A stretch of DNA of 64,000 bases from Pontibacter coccineus (GCF_030546575.1 NZ_JAUOTN010000003.1:496001-560000), one strand, 5' to 3'; counted from the first letter of the stretch, positions 34,821 through 44,532 are shown. Program-made: numbers and translations. The notes: generated by a model from the letters alone, not told the origin.

Positions 34821-34931
34821 CACAAATAACCTGATCGGCCCTGGTAAAACGATCATTGTCAGATCATTTAAGACAAATTCGCTTTGTTGAAACAGCGGGA
34901 TAGTTAAAATGTTGCTTTAAGGTATGGTTTC

Positions 34932-36803
34932 TTAGGGCATGGTCTCGTTCAGCCAGGAGGCACGCAGGCGAAGCTGTCGTTCGGTTGGCGACTCCACAGG
35001 CTCGAGCAGGTGCAGCACTTCCCGCTTGACAGGGGTTACTTTACCCGTGAGTTTTTTGGGCTTCACAACACCCTTGGCATCTTTGCGCCCTACGGTGATC
35101 TCTATTTTGCTGCCCGGCTTGGCCTCTTGCAGCTCTTCGCCTATGATGTCGCGGATATTCATCGTGGTCACTTCCTTACCATTGAAAGCCAGCAACTGAT
35201 CGCCTTCCTTGAAGCCCATCTGCTTCCCGAACTCGTCCATGTCGTCGGCCTCGGCCACTGTGATCTTGTCGGCCTCCCGGTCATAGCCCGGCACAAATCC
35301 TCCATAGGAGTTCACCAGCTGCACGGCCACTGGCTCATACTTCACGCCCACTTTTTCGAACAGCTCCCCTAAAGGCAGGGGCTCACTGCCTTCCACATAG
35401 CGGGCAAAAAAGGTCCGTATCTCGGGATAGGTCAGTTCGGCTATTTTATCGAAAAGCTCGTCGTCTTTGAAGGGTTTGCCTTTGCCATAGGTTTTGGCCA
35501 GGTCCTGCATCAGGTTCACCAGCCCGTATTTGCCATCCGACAGGTCGCGCAGCTGTATGTCCAGTGCCATCCCGATCAGGGCACCTTTCTGGTACACGTT
35601 GCCATACTGGTTTTCGTACTCATCCAGCACTTTGGCACTCATCTCCGTGAAAGGCAGCGTGTCGTTAAAGGCCATGGAGTTGAAAATATACTCCCGGATC
35701 TTCTGCATGAATTCGTCCACCGAGATCAGGTTTTCGTGTACCTGCACATGCGAGGCAAAGTATTCCGTTACGCCCTCATAAAGCCACAGGTGCTTCGACA
35801 TGCGGGGGGTGATGAAGTCGAAATCATGGATCTCCTCGGACTGGATGGAGAGCGGCGTCACGATATGAAAGAACTCGTGGGCCGCCACGTCGCGCATGGT
35901 GCTGTTGAAACGCTCCTCAGGCATTTCGGGCAGATAGTAGACAGAAGAATTTGAATGCTCAAGCGCCCCATAAGAGCCCGACTTGCCCGGCCGCTCCGGC
36001 ACGTAGATCAGGAAAGCGTACTTATCGACGGGCAGGGTGCCGCCGAGGTAGCTGCGCTGCGCTTCGAGTATGTCGCGGATGTTATCGGCGATGGGCCTGG
36101 AAGTAACCCGACCGGTCGGGGAGTAGACGGACACCAGCACTTTGGTTTCGCCCAGATGGAGCACCGTGGTGTCAGGTTTACTATACATCAGCGGCGAGTC
36201 AGCCAGCTCCACGTAGTTGGGCAAGGTATAGGTGTCGGTAGTGGCGGTACTGGAACTGGCCTGCAGCGCCGTGGAGCCATAAAAGCCCTCAGGTTTGGTG
36301 ACGGTAAGTTCGTAAGGCACCTGCTTGAGTCCGTCGAAATAACCCACGAAGCCAAAGGTGTTGAGCAGGAAATTCTGGCCTTCTTCGATGTTGGTGCCGC
36401 CCGGCTCAAACACCACATCCTGCCGTCGGGCAGCATCGAAGGTGTCATCTACCCAATATGTGATTTTATCCAGGTTCTGGGCCTCCGAAATGCGCCAGCG
36501 GTTGGTGTCGATACGCTCGACTGGCAACGGCTTGCCCTGCTTGTCCAGTGCCTGAAACTCGGACACGAAATTGCCGAAATTGGATACGGAGTAAGTGCCG
36601 GGCACGATCTTGGGCATGTTGTAAACGGCCTCGCCTTGCTTGATGGCCGGCGGGCGCACGCTGACCGGCACCTTGTCGCCTTTGACTTGCGTGAGGTCGA
36701 TCGAGACAGTATAGTGAGTTTCTGAACTCGACTGTGTGGCAACGGAAGAACAGCCGAAATGCAGGCTGAGCAGCAGCAACAGGATTGTTTTGGTTAATTT
36801 CAT
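34932..36803 (-). CDS. M61-family peptidase lipoprotein with PDZ domain
   Basis: The 623-residue protein has a lipoprotein signal with lipobox LHFGC (Cys about 18). An N-terminal beta domain and the gluzincin catalytic domain follow, with HEFFH (about residue 312) and the downstream Glu ligand in LYEGVTEYFA. A C-terminal PDZ domain starts near KQMGFKEGDQLLAFNGKEV. M61 members are glycyl aminopeptidases; the PDZ may bind C-terminal ends of substrates. The gene is separated by about 160 bp from the receptor operon and by 116 bp from the SDYE-repeat gene. Confidence 0.92.
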   Translation of the reverse strand: MKLTKTILLLLLSLHFGCSSVATQSSSETHYTVSIDLTQVKGDKVPVSVRPPAIKQGEAVYNMPKIVPGTYSVSNFGNFVSEFQALDKQGKPLPVERIDTNRWRISEAQNLDKITYWVDDTFDAARRQDVVFEPGGTNIEEGQNFLLNTFGFVGYFDGLKQVPYELTVTKPEGFYGSTALQASSSTATTDTYTLPNYVELADSPLMYSKPDTTVLHLGETKVLVSVYSPTGRVTSRPIADNIRDILEAQRSYLGGTLPVDKYAFLIYVPERPGKSGSYGALEHSNSSVYYLPEMPEERFNSTMRDVAAHEFFHIVTPLSIQSEEIHDFDFITPRMSKHLWLYEGVTEYFASHVQVHENLISVDEFMQKIREYIFNSMAFNDTLPFTEMSAKVLDEYENQYGNVYQKGALIGMALDIQLRDLSDGKYGLVNLMQDLAKTYGKGKPFKDDELFDKIAELTYPEIRTFFARYVEGSEPLPLGELFEKVGVKYEPVAVQLVNSYGGFVPGYDREADKITVAEADDMDEFGKQMGFKEGDQLLAFNGKEVTTMNIRDIIGEELQEAKPGSKIEITVGRKDAKGVVKPKKLTGKVTPVKREVLHLLEPVESPTERQLRLRASWLNETMP

Positions 36804-36919
36804 GTATGCGGACCTGAGTTAACAAATTAGTTAACGGTCACAGGCTGCTTTTGGGTTTGCACTTGCCTTTTCTCCAGCAAAGAATCGACGAAAAGAGGGC
36901 CGGCGCCCCCTGCCTCCCG

Positions 36920-38146
36920 CTATCGGAGGGCGCTGATTACTTTGTTTTTCTCATAATCAGAGCCGATGGTGTTGGCGGCTTTCTCAACCTCTGCCCGCAG
37001 GCCCTTGTCATCGGCAGGTATGGCGCTGGCAATGTTGCGGAGCACTTTGCCCTTCTCATAGTCAGAGTTGATGCGGCTTACAACCGGCAGTAGCTCCTTG
37101 TACTGGGCCTGTGACAGTTTGTGGTTCTTTAGAAGGAAGTTGACGATTTTGGCCTTCTCATAATCTGACGAAAACTTATCGATGATGGAGAAGGTCGGTT
37201 TGTAATTGTGCTGGATGAATTCAGGCTGATTGGCGAGTTGCTGCAGTACTTTAGCCTTTTCGTAGTCGGAGGAGATTTTGCCAGACTGCTCCAGCGCCAT
37301 TGCCGTGCTCTCTTTGCTCAGATCAGGCGTCTCCAGCAGGTAAAGCAGGGTCTTGCGACGTTCATAGTCAGATTGGATTTTATCGCTCACTTGCAGATAA
37401 CTGCCTGTAACGTCTTTGTTTTTGAGGTGCGAAGCTGACACACTCCCCAAGGCCTTGCGGCGTTCGTAGTCAGAGGTTATGTGCTTGTCCACAAACTGCA
37501 GCGACTGCTTCACGTCGGTAGGCTTCAGGCCAGGTTGCTGGAACAGGTAATTCACAAAGCGCATCTTAGCATGTTCGCTGCCAGCTTTTTCGGCCTCTGC
37601 CAGCACTCCTTTCGCACCTGATTTACCGTATAGGTCGCTCACCAGTTCGGCTATGCCTATACCCGTATTTGCCATCAGGTCTGGCATTACCTGCTGCAGC
37701 CACTTTCTGCCAGCTGGCTCATAGGCCACCTGTTTACCGTTCTCCGAGTAGGTGCGGGTCAGTTTGCCATTAGCATCGCTTTTGATCTCCAATCGCTTGG
37801 TGTCGTCATTGACAGAGCGCATGTACTGGATGTAGCCGTTCGGAGAGATACTTTTGATGTCTTTCAGGTCATCGGTGAGTGTTACAGTTCCCTGGCTTTT
37901 CAGTTCTTCCCGCTTGTTGTCATTCGAGTTGATGTATACCTGCTCCCCGTTCTTACCGTCTTTGCCCTTGCCGCCTACCTGGATCCGGACGCTCTCGTTT
38001 TTCTTCTTTGTCCTGATTGTATCCTGCTGCATAACTTCCACGCCGGTTATGAGTCTAAGGCTGGTAGAAGCGGCAGGGCGCAGGTCAAGCATACTGAGCA
38101 CACCGGCGGCAAGCGAAGCAAAAAAGACAGTAGATGGCTTTGTCAT
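36920..38146 (-). CDS. Secreted protein with seven 34-residue SDYE repeats
   Basis: The protein has 408 residues from the ATG at 38146; a TTG at 38161 would add five. A signal peptide is followed by a Gly/Lys-rich part (IQVGGKGKDGKNGEQVYIN). From about residue 190 come seven repeats of 34-35 residues, each starting S-D-Y-E-[KR]-x-K-x-[LV] (SEHAK in the first, degenerate copy). Spacing between the six clear copies is 34, 34, 34, 34 and 35. The period equals that of TPR-like helical pairs, but the consensus is different. Related tails occur in some Bacteroidetes BlaR1-type or anti-sigma proteins; none of those is next to this gene. The function is unknown. Confidence 0.8.
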   Translation of the reverse strand: MTKPSTVFFASLAAGVLSMLDLRPAASTSLRLITGVEVMQQDTIRTKKKNESVRIQVGGKGKDGKNGEQVYINSNDNKREELKSQGTVTLTDDLKDIKSISPNGYIQYMRSVNDDTKRLEIKSDANGKLTRTYSENGKQVAYEPAGRKWLQQVMPDLMANTGIGIAELVSDLYGKSGAKGVLAEAEKAGSEHAKMRFVNYLFQQPGLKPTDVKQSLQFVDKHITSDYERRKALGSVSASHLKNKDVTGSYLQVSDKIQSDYERRKTLLYLLETPDLSKESTAMALEQSGKISSDYEKAKVLQQLANQPEFIQHNYKPTFSIIDKFSSDYEKAKIVNFLLKNHKLSQAQYKELLPVVSRINSDYEKGKVLRNIASAIPADDKGLRAEVEKAANTIGSDYEKNKVISALR

Positions 38147-38263
38147 AGTTTTTATTTTCAAAGATGCTTTTTTGTGTGAAAAGGATGCTTCAGCGGGTAT
38201 ATTTAATTAACAACCCGCTGAATTCACCTTTCAATTAACAATACAAACACAAACTCAATCAGA

Positions 38264-40654
38264 TTACTCAGTGCGCAGCGCCTGCACCGGGTCTTCCAGT
38301 GCGGCACGCATAGCTTTGAAACTAACAGTAAGAATGGCAATGAAAAGCGCCAGCAGCCCGGAAACGATAAACACCCAGATACTGATCGGCGTGCGATAGG
38401 CGAAATCCTGTAGCCACTGCTGCATGCCGTACCAGGCGACCGGGCTCGCGATAAGGATAGCCAGGCATACCAGCACGACAAAGTCTTTGGTTAGCAGCAC
38501 CACTATACCTGAAACCGAGCTGCCCAGTACCTTGCGGATGCCGATCTCTTTGGTGCGCTGCTCTGTGGTAAAAGAGGCAAGCCCAAACAGGCCCATACAG
38601 GCAATGATGATGGTGAGGAACGTGAAGTACCCGAAAATGGTCAGCATCTTCTCTTCTGCCCTGTACTGCTCATCAAAACTCGCATCCAGAAAAAAGTAGT
38701 CCATCGGGTGAGAAGGAGCCAGGCGCTGCCAGACGTTTTCCACGTGGGCCAGGGTTGCCTCCATGTTCTCGGGGTTGATGCGTGCCATCAGGTAGCCATT
38801 GTTCTGAGGGGCGAGCATGATCACGAGCGGTTCTATCTGGCTGTGCAGCGAGGTATAGTTGAAGTCCTTCACCACCCCGATCACTTTGGCCCGTGTTGTA
38901 TCGGAGCCCCCGATGCGCTTGCCAATCGGATCAGTCCAGCCCATCACTTTGGCGGCGGCCTCATTCACCATAATACCGTACTCCAGGTCGGTGCTCATGT
39001 CTTTTGAGAAGTTCCTGCCGGCTACCACAGGTATAGCCATCAGGTCGAAGAATTCATAATCCACCCAGATGGTGTTGAAGGTCTTTTCCACCATCTGGTT
39101 ATCGCGCTCCACATTGAAAATGATAACCCCTGTGCTTGTACCCGGAATCATGGCGCTAGTGGTAGCGCTGGTGATGCTCGGGTGCTTGAGCAACTCGGAT
39201 TTCACGACAGGCATTTTGTTGACAATGGTTGTATCCCCGCTTGGAATGTCAATCACCAGCACCTGCTCTTTGTCGAAGCCGAGGTCCTGGGTTTTGAGGT
39301 AATGCATCTGGCTGTACACCACCACCGTGCCGATGATGAGTACCAGCGAGATGGTGAATTGCACCACCACCAGTCCTTTTCGTAGATAAGCACCACTGCC
39401 CGTTGGCATTTTGCCGGTTTTCAGGATGTCAACCGGTTTGAAGTGCGACAGCACCAATGCTGGGTAACTGCCTGCCACCAAGCCGATGAAAAAGCCTACC
39501 CCCAGCAGTGTGAGGGCAAATGAAGACTCAAGGAAATAAGTGCCGGGTATATTTTTATCGGCAAGTGTGTTGAAAGTGGGCAGTATCAGTTCGACCAGCA
39601 CCAGGGCCAGCAGCACGGCCAGCAGGGTCACCAGGACCGACTCACTGAGAAACTGCGCAATGAGTTGAGAGCGGTTGGCCCCCACTACTTTGCGTAACCC
39701 TACCTCTTTTGCTCGCTTGGTTGCACGCGCCGTAGCCAGGTTCATGTAGTTGATGGAGGCAATCAGGAGAATGAACAGGCCAACAAAGGAGAAAATGTAG
39801 ATGTAGGATTTTTTGCCAACCGGAAACACCTCCCAAAGATAGTCTGTGTTCAGGTGAATGTCTGGCAGCGCCTGCAGGTGCAGTTGCACCCGCTCCGTCG
39901 TGTTGGGGCGCCCTGGCGCCACCCGGCGCTCCACAAAGGCCGGTAGTTGTGCCCGAAGTGCCGTGGCATCGCCAGCGTTTCTTAGCAGCACATAGGTATA
40001 GCTATTCGTGTTGCCCCAGTTTGTGCGCATGCTGCTACGTAAATCCGCAGGGATGGTGCTAAATGAGGTAAGCACGTTGGGCCGCATATGGGCCGCATCC
40101 ACAGGCTCGAATATACCTGTCACTTTATAGGATTGGCTGCCAATACGAAGGGTACTGAACATGGCATCCAGCGGATCGCTAAAGAACTTCGCCGCCACAT
40201 CCTTCGAAAGCACCATCGTGTTTGGCTCCATCAGGGCTGTCTTCGGATCGCCCTCCAGCATTTTGTAGTCAAAGAGCTGGAAGTAGTTGCTGTCCGCCCA
40301 AAAGGTGTGGTCTATGGTGATGGCTTTGTCCTCTAAGCGGAGCACCTGCTTGCCGCGGTTGATCATGCGGGTAGAAGCTTCCACTTCGGGGAAGTCTGCT
40401 GCAAGGGCAGGAGCCAGGGCCGCGTGCGTAACGGAGGCTTTCTCGACCTCATCCTCTACGATCAGGTCGTTGACGACGCGGTAAATCCTGTCGTGCTTAG
40501 AAAAGGCCTTGTCGTAGCTGAGTTCGTGCTGCACATACAGGTAAATGAGTATGCAGGAGGCGATGCCGATTGCCAGGCCCACAATATTGATGGCCGCATA
40601 CACCTTGTTCCGTGTCATGTTGCGCCAGAAGATGAGAAGGTAATTCCTGAGCAT
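38264..40654 (-). CDS. ABC transporter permease, MacB/FtsX type
   Basis: The 796-residue protein has the FtsX/MacB fold twice: an N-terminal helix (AAINIVGLAIGIASCILIYLY), a large periplasmic MacB-PCD domain, three helices (about 290-410), a second periplasmic domain and three C-terminal helices (LTIIIACMGLFGLASF onward). The repeated cytoplasmic RTKEIGIRKVLG and RAKEVGLRKVVG motifs are typical coupling segments. It is the membrane part of a mechanotransmission-type exporter and is last in the operon after the HlyD and ATPase genes. The exported compound is unknown; antibiotics, lipids or peptides are usual for the class. Confidence 0.92.
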   Translation of the reverse strand: MLRNYLLIFWRNMTRNKVYAAINIVGLAIGIASCILIYLYVQHELSYDKAFSKHDRIYRVVNDLIVEDEVEKASVTHAALAPALAADFPEVEASTRMINRGKQVLRLEDKAITIDHTFWADSNYFQLFDYKMLEGDPKTALMEPNTMVLSKDVAAKFFSDPLDAMFSTLRIGSQSYKVTGIFEPVDAAHMRPNVLTSFSTIPADLRSSMRTNWGNTNSYTYVLLRNAGDATALRAQLPAFVERRVAPGRPNTTERVQLHLQALPDIHLNTDYLWEVFPVGKKSYIYIFSFVGLFILLIASINYMNLATARATKRAKEVGLRKVVGANRSQLIAQFLSESVLVTLLAVLLALVLVELILPTFNTLADKNIPGTYFLESSFALTLLGVGFFIGLVAGSYPALVLSHFKPVDILKTGKMPTGSGAYLRKGLVVVQFTISLVLIIGTVVVYSQMHYLKTQDLGFDKEQVLVIDIPSGDTTIVNKMPVVKSELLKHPSITSATTSAMIPGTSTGVIIFNVERDNQMVEKTFNTIWVDYEFFDLMAIPVVAGRNFSKDMSTDLEYGIMVNEAAAKVMGWTDPIGKRIGGSDTTRAKVIGVVKDFNYTSLHSQIEPLVIMLAPQNNGYLMARINPENMEATLAHVENVWQRLAPSHPMDYFFLDASFDEQYRAEEKMLTIFGYFTFLTIIIACMGLFGLASFTTEQRTKEIGIRKVLGSSVSGIVVLLTKDFVVLVCLAILIASPVAWYGMQQWLQDFAYRTPISIWVFIVSGLLALFIAILTVSFKAMRAALEDPVQALRTE

Positions 40655-40793
40655 AGATGTTTGCCGCTTTAGTCACGCATTAATTTGGTCGAGAGTCCAA
40701 GGCTATACCTGCTCTACTGTCCAGCTTCCGGCGCCTCCGTTCACATGGCTGCGAGGTGTAGGTTCGGCACTGCACAAGTTGCCGCTATCAGCC

Positions 40794-41513
40794 TTAGAGC
40801 AGCTCTGCAGCCTGCCTTCTGGCATTGAGGCTTTCTGTCACGATCTGACCGTCAAACAGGTTCACGATGCGGTGTGCGTATTCAGCATCCGACGGCGAGT
40901 GCGTAACCATGACTACCGTGGTTCCTGCGTCGTTGAGCTCCGACAGCAAAGACATCACCTCCCGGCCGTGTACCGAGTCCAGGTTACCGGTCGGTTCGTC
41001 AGCCAGGATCAGGCTGGGGTCGGACACGGTGGCGCGGGCAATGGCCACACGCTGCTGCTGCCCACCGGAGAGCTGCTGCGGAAAGTGGGCGTGGCGGTGG
41101 GCGATGCCCATGCGCTCCATAGCCTCTTTCACACGTTTGCTTGCCTCAGCGCGCGGAATACCCAGGTAGTCCAGCGGAAGACTGATGTTTTCCTCTACCG
41201 TCAGCTCATCTATCAGGTTGAAGCTCTGGAACACAAAACCCAGGTTCTGCTTGCGGATCTTGGCGCGCTGCCGCTCCGATGCGTGGCTTATGTCCTGGCC
41301 CAGGAAGCGGAAAGTACCACTTGAAGGACTGTCAAGCAAACCAAGAATGTTCAGCAGCGTGGACTTGCCGCAGCCGGATGGCCCCATCACCGCAACAAAC
41401 TCCCCTTTTGCAATGCGCAGGTCCACCCCCGCCAGGGCGGTGGTTTCTACCGTGTCGGTAATGTATTTTTTCTCCAACTGCTGTGTCTCGATGATGAATT
41501 CTTCCTTGCTCAT
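40794..41513 (-). CDS. ABC transporter ATP-binding protein, LolD/MacB type
   Basis: This 239-residue ATPase has Walker A GPSGCGKST, Q-loop in QNLGFVFQSFNLI, ABC signature LSGGQQQRVAIARA, Walker B LILADEPTGNLDS and H-loop VTHSPSDA. It pairs with the permease at 38264 and the membrane fusion protein at 41609 to export a substrate. It lies 95 bp after the HlyD gene and 139 bp before the permease, with no strong terminator seen in those gaps. The last seven residues are a short basic/Leu tail. Confidence 0.95.
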   Translation of the reverse strand: MSKEEFIIETQQLEKKYITDTVETTALAGVDLRIAKGEFVAVMGPSGCGKSTLLNILGLLDSPSSGTFRFLGQDISHASERQRAKIRKQNLGFVFQSFNLIDELTVEENISLPLDYLGIPRAEASKRVKEAMERMGIAHRHAHFPQQLSGGQQQRVAIARATVSDPSLILADEPTGNLDSVHGREVMSLLSELNDAGTTVVMVTHSPSDAEYAHRIVNLFDGQIVTESLNARRQAAELL

Positions 41514-41524
41514 GATTTCTATAT

Positions 41525-41580
41525 CGTTAATTGTTTAATTGCTATATTGTTGAGGGTTAGATTGTTGTAAGAATTGAGTG
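41525..41580. repeat. Degenerate AACAATT intergenic repeat, inverted
   Basis: In reverse complement, CAACAATCTAACC, CAACAATATAGC, AACAATTAAC units recur about every 10-15 nt. They lie between the HlyD and ATPase genes. Same type as at 10170 and 28428. Confidence 0.45.
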
Positions 41581-41608
41581 TTGTAGAGCTATCCACTTAG
41601 CCATTTAT

Positions 41609-42862
41609 TTACTTTAACTCCAGCCTGTCTATGTCGCCATAGCTTTCATATGAGGACAGCACCACCCGTTCACCCGGCTTTAACCCGTCCAGCACTTCGT
41701 AATGCCTGGGGTTCTGGCGTCCTAGTTTGATGGAGCGTTTGGTCGCCTGATCACCAGACTCATTTACCACGAATATCCAACTGCCACCTGTACTTTGATA
41801 GAATCCACCGCGTGGCAGAAGCACCGCCTGGCCCCCATCATTCAGGTTCAGCCTGATCTGCAGGGTCTGACCACGGCGTATACCTTGCGGAGTAGCGGCA
41901 TCGGCAAACTCCAGGTCTACCTGAAAAGTACCACCCTGCACTTCCGGAAACACTTTGGCTACTTTTAGTTTATAATTCTGGCCGTTGAAATCGAAGTTGC
42001 CCTCCAGTCCGGGGTAGATGCGGGAAATGTAGTGCTCATCTATAGCGGCTCTTACCTTGTAGCCGCTCATGTCATCCACCTGGCCGATGTTCTCACCCGC
42101 GCCTTTTGACTCGCCTACCTGCGCCTTCAGGGTAGACAGCTGACCGGAGATAGGGGCGGTGACATAGAGGTTGTTCAATGTGTTGCGGGCCATGTTGATG
42201 TTGGCCTGCATTCTTCTGATGGACTCATCCAGCTGGCGCAGACGGTCATCCAGCAGCTTTGCGTCCTGCTTTACGGAGCGGTCGCCGAGAGCCTTGCGTT
42301 TTTTGAGGAAATCGTACTGATCCTTGGAGGCTTCGAATTCCTCCTGCGAGATCGCTTTTTCAGCGATCAGCATCTTGTTGCGGTTGTAGGCCCGCTCTGC
42401 CAGCGCCAGGTTGTATTCGGTTTCGGCCAGTTGGTTCAGCTGCCTGATCTGGTCCTGCTTCATCGTGATTTCGGAGTTCTGACGCTCGTTCATCAGGTCG
42501 TAGAGCTGTGTTTCGCGGGTCATAAAGTCGATCTGGAGCGTTGTATTGGAAAGCTTCAGGATGGTATCGCCCTTCTCCACCATGCGGCCATCATCGGTAT
42601 AGATCTTTTCCACGCGGCCACCTTCTGTTATATCCAGGTAAAATGTTTTGAGGGGCTCCACTGCACCGTCGATGGCGATGAACTCCTGAAACACGCCGTT
42701 CTCTACGGTGCCCAGGGTAATGCGCTTGCTGTCAACATTGAGTTTAGAGGAGTGCTCGGCGAATAGCAGGTTGTATAAAACCACCACCAGCACCAGTGTA
42801 GCACCGGCAACAGCAGCGATTTTTTTAGGCGTATATTTTTTCTTTTCTATGACGCGATCCAT
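41609..42862 (-). CDS. HlyD/MacA-type periplasmic adaptor
   Basis: The 417-residue adaptor has an N-terminal anchor helix (AAVAGATLVLVVVLYNLLF), a lipoyl half (GGRVEKIYTDDGRMVEKGDTILKL), a long alpha-helical hairpin (about 125-235, rich in Glu, Gln and Arg) and the second lipoyl half (YVTAPISGQLSTLKAQVGE). A beta-barrel and membrane-proximal domain follow (RSIKLGRQNPRHYEVLDGLKPGERVVL). It links the MacB-type permease to an outer-membrane channel, none of which is encoded nearby. It is the first gene of the export operon, downstream of a sigma-54-like promoter. Confidence 0.93.
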   Translation of the reverse strand: MDRVIEKKKYTPKKIAAVAGATLVLVVVLYNLLFAEHSSKLNVDSKRITLGTVENGVFQEFIAIDGAVEPLKTFYLDITEGGRVEKIYTDDGRMVEKGDTILKLSNTTLQIDFMTRETQLYDLMNERQNSEITMKQDQIRQLNQLAETEYNLALAERAYNRNKMLIAEKAISQEEFEASKDQYDFLKKRKALGDRSVKQDAKLLDDRLRQLDESIRRMQANINMARNTLNNLYVTAPISGQLSTLKAQVGESKGAGENIGQVDDMSGYKVRAAIDEHYISRIYPGLEGNFDFNGQNYKLKVAKVFPEVQGGTFQVDLEFADAATPQGIRRGQTLQIRLNLNDGGQAVLLPRGGFYQSTGGSWIFVVNESGDQATKRSIKLGRQNPRHYEVLDGLKPGERVVLSSYESYGDIDRLELK

Positions 42863-42900
42863 AGCGGGGAAAGGATTTCTGTATGATGCTGAATGGGGAC

Positions 42901-42916
42901 GCCAATAAGTATGCCA
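42901..42916 (-). promoter_or_regulatory. Possible sigma-54 promoter of the export operon
   Basis: Minus strand TGGCATACTTATTGGC resembles the -24/-12 consensus TGGCAC-N5-TTGC: the TGGCA part is exact, and TTGGC stands where TTGC is usual. It lies about 40 nt before the HlyD ATG and next to an NtrC-type activator gene. Confidence 0.55.
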
Positions 42917-42944
42917 TTGTGTTTAATATGCTTGCTTTCAGTCG

Positions 42945-42962
42945 TTTACATGAATATGTAAA
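42945..42962. promoter_or_regulatory. Palindrome in the divergent intergenic region
   Basis: TTTACATGAATATGTAAA is a perfect 7-bp dyad with a 4-nt centre. It lies between the sigma-54-like promoter and the TGT-N10-ACA dyads and may be an operator. Confidence 0.45.
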
Positions 42963-42980
42963 AGCGTTGATAGGATGAAG

Positions 42981-43018
42981 TGTACGGTATCGTACAGCCG
43001 GTTGTCTGTATGCGGACA
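42981..43018. promoter_or_regulatory. Paired dyads, probable activator sites
   Basis: TGTACGGTATCGTACA (42981-42996) and TGTCTGTATGCGGACA (43003-43018) both have the form TGT-N10-ACA. Their centres are 22 bp apart, two helical turns. They sit about 85-110 bp upstream of the -12 box, the normal place for an enhancer site of an NtrC-type activator. Confidence 0.55.
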
Positions 43019-43137
43019 CTTAAACACGCGTAAAATAATACCGTGCTGTGCGCCTCTGGATTACTGGCCGGAAAGGTCTATTTTAACTTTTGGTATTGTG
43101 AACCAGAAAGTTTTTCTTTACCTCGAATAATTTGTGA

Positions 43138-44532
43138 ATGCCCTTGTTGCTTATGCGGAAAATCGATTGTAAAATACTGGTTGTAGATGACGGAGAAGAC
43201 ATTCTGCTGGCAAGCAGGCTGCTGCTCAAGCAGCACTTTGCCACAGTGGTGACGACTTCGGATCCATACAGCATCCCGGCGCTGCTGCAGGAGCACCAAT
43301 TCGACGTGGTACTCCTGGATATGAATTACAGCACCGGGGCCACCTCCAGCAAAGAAGGTCTGCACTGGCTGAAACAGATCCTACAACTGGCACCGGCAGT
43401 CAAGGTGATTCTGATGACAGCGTATGGCGACATTGAGCTGGCAGTCCGTGCCCTTAAAGAAGGAGCTACTGATTTTGTACTGAAGCCCTGGCAGAATGAT
43501 AAACTTGTGGCTATTCTGAAAACTGCCTGTCACCCCAACAGGCAAGAAGGGAGACGCAGTGCAGGAACAGCTGACCAGAACAAGACAGCCTTCCACTACG
43601 CTGATTTTATTGGGGTGTCGGCAGCTATGCAGCGGGTGTACCAGACCATAGAAAAGGTGGCCGGTACGGAGGCCAATGTACTGATACTCGGGGAAAACGG
43701 AACAGGCAAGGAGGTGGCGGCACGTGCCCTGCACCGCAAGTCGAAGCGCGCCGACAAGGTATTTGAAAAGGTGGACTTAGGCGCCATCAGTGAAACACTC
43801 TTTGAAAGCGAACTGTTCGGCCACGCCAAAGGCGCCTTTACTGATGCCAAAGAAGAGCGCATGGGGCGGATGGAAGCGGCAAATGGCGGTACCTTGTTTC
43901 TAGACGAGATAGGCAACCTGTCGCTGCCGCTTCAAGCCAAGCTCTTATCTGTGCTGCAAACCCGCCAGGTGATCCGGCTTGGCTCCAACAAGCCCCGGCC
44001 CATCGATTTTCGCCTGATCTGTGCGACCAACATGCCCCTCTACGACATGGTGCGGGCGGGTTCCTTTCGGCAGGACCTGCTTTACCGCATCAACACTGTA
44101 GAGCTATACCTGCCTCCACTGCGGGAGCGTCGGGAAGATATCCGGTTGCTGGCACAGCACTTCCTGCGCGTATACAGCCAGAAGTATGAGCATGAAGCGC
44201 TGGGTATAGCGCCTGACACCATCCGCCGGCTGACCGAGTACCGCTGGCCGGGCAATATCCGGGAGCTCGACCACGCCCTGGAGCGGGCCGTCATCCTCTG
44301 TGACCAGCAGGAGCTGCAGCCAGAGGACTTTTACTTCGCGCCGGGCGATGTGCCAGGCAAGGCCGCCAGCAACGAAACTGTTCTGGAGAGCGACTATACC
44401 CTGGAGGCTCTCGAAAAAATGATGGTGCAGAAAGCCCTTGTCAAGCACGCAGGGAACATTACGCATGCAGCAAAAGAGCTCGGCATCACCCGAACCGCAC
44501 TTTACCGCCGCATAGAGAAATATGGTTTATAA
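43138..44532 (+). CDS. Sigma-54-dependent response regulator, NtrC family
   Basis: The 464-residue regulator has three domains. The receiver (about 10-135) carries the acidic pocket DDGED and the phosphorylated Asp 61 in LLDMNYSTG. The AAA+ domain has Walker A GENGTGKE (185-192), the sigma-54 contact loop GAFTDA (about 232), Walker B LFLDEIGN and the arginine-finger region. A Fis-type helix-turn-helix ends the protein ([22 protein letters not shown]). It activates sigma-54 promoters, most likely the divergent export operon. An ATG at codon 6 is a possible alternative start. Its end overlaps the kinase gene by 11 bp. Confidence 0.95.
   Translation: MPLLLMRKIDCKILVVDDGEDILLASRLLLKQHFATVVTTSDPYSIPALLQEHQFDVVLLDMNYSTGATSSKEGLHWLKQILQLAPAVKVILMTAYGDIELAVRALKEGATDFVLKPWQNDKLVAILKTACHPNRQEGRRSAGTADQNKTAFHYADFIGVSAAMQRVYQTIEKVAGTEANVLILGENGTGKEVAARALHRKSKRADKVFEKVDLGAISETLFESELFGHAKGAFTDAKEERMGRMEAANGGTLFLDEIGNLSLPLQAKLLSVLQTRQVIRLGSNKPRPIDFRLICATNMPLYDMVRAGSFRQDLLYRINTVELYLPPLRERREDIRLLAQHFLRVYSQKYEHEALGIAPDTIRRLTEYRWPGNIRELDHALERAVILCDQQELQPEDFYFAPGDVPGKAASNETVLESDYTLEALEKMMVQKALVKHAGNITHAAKELGITRTALYRRIEKYGL

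Noticed and set aside
43090..43105. TAACTTTTG as a promoter for the NtrC-type regulator
   Set aside because: It has three bases instead of two between TA and TTTG and no -33 box, so it was not listed.
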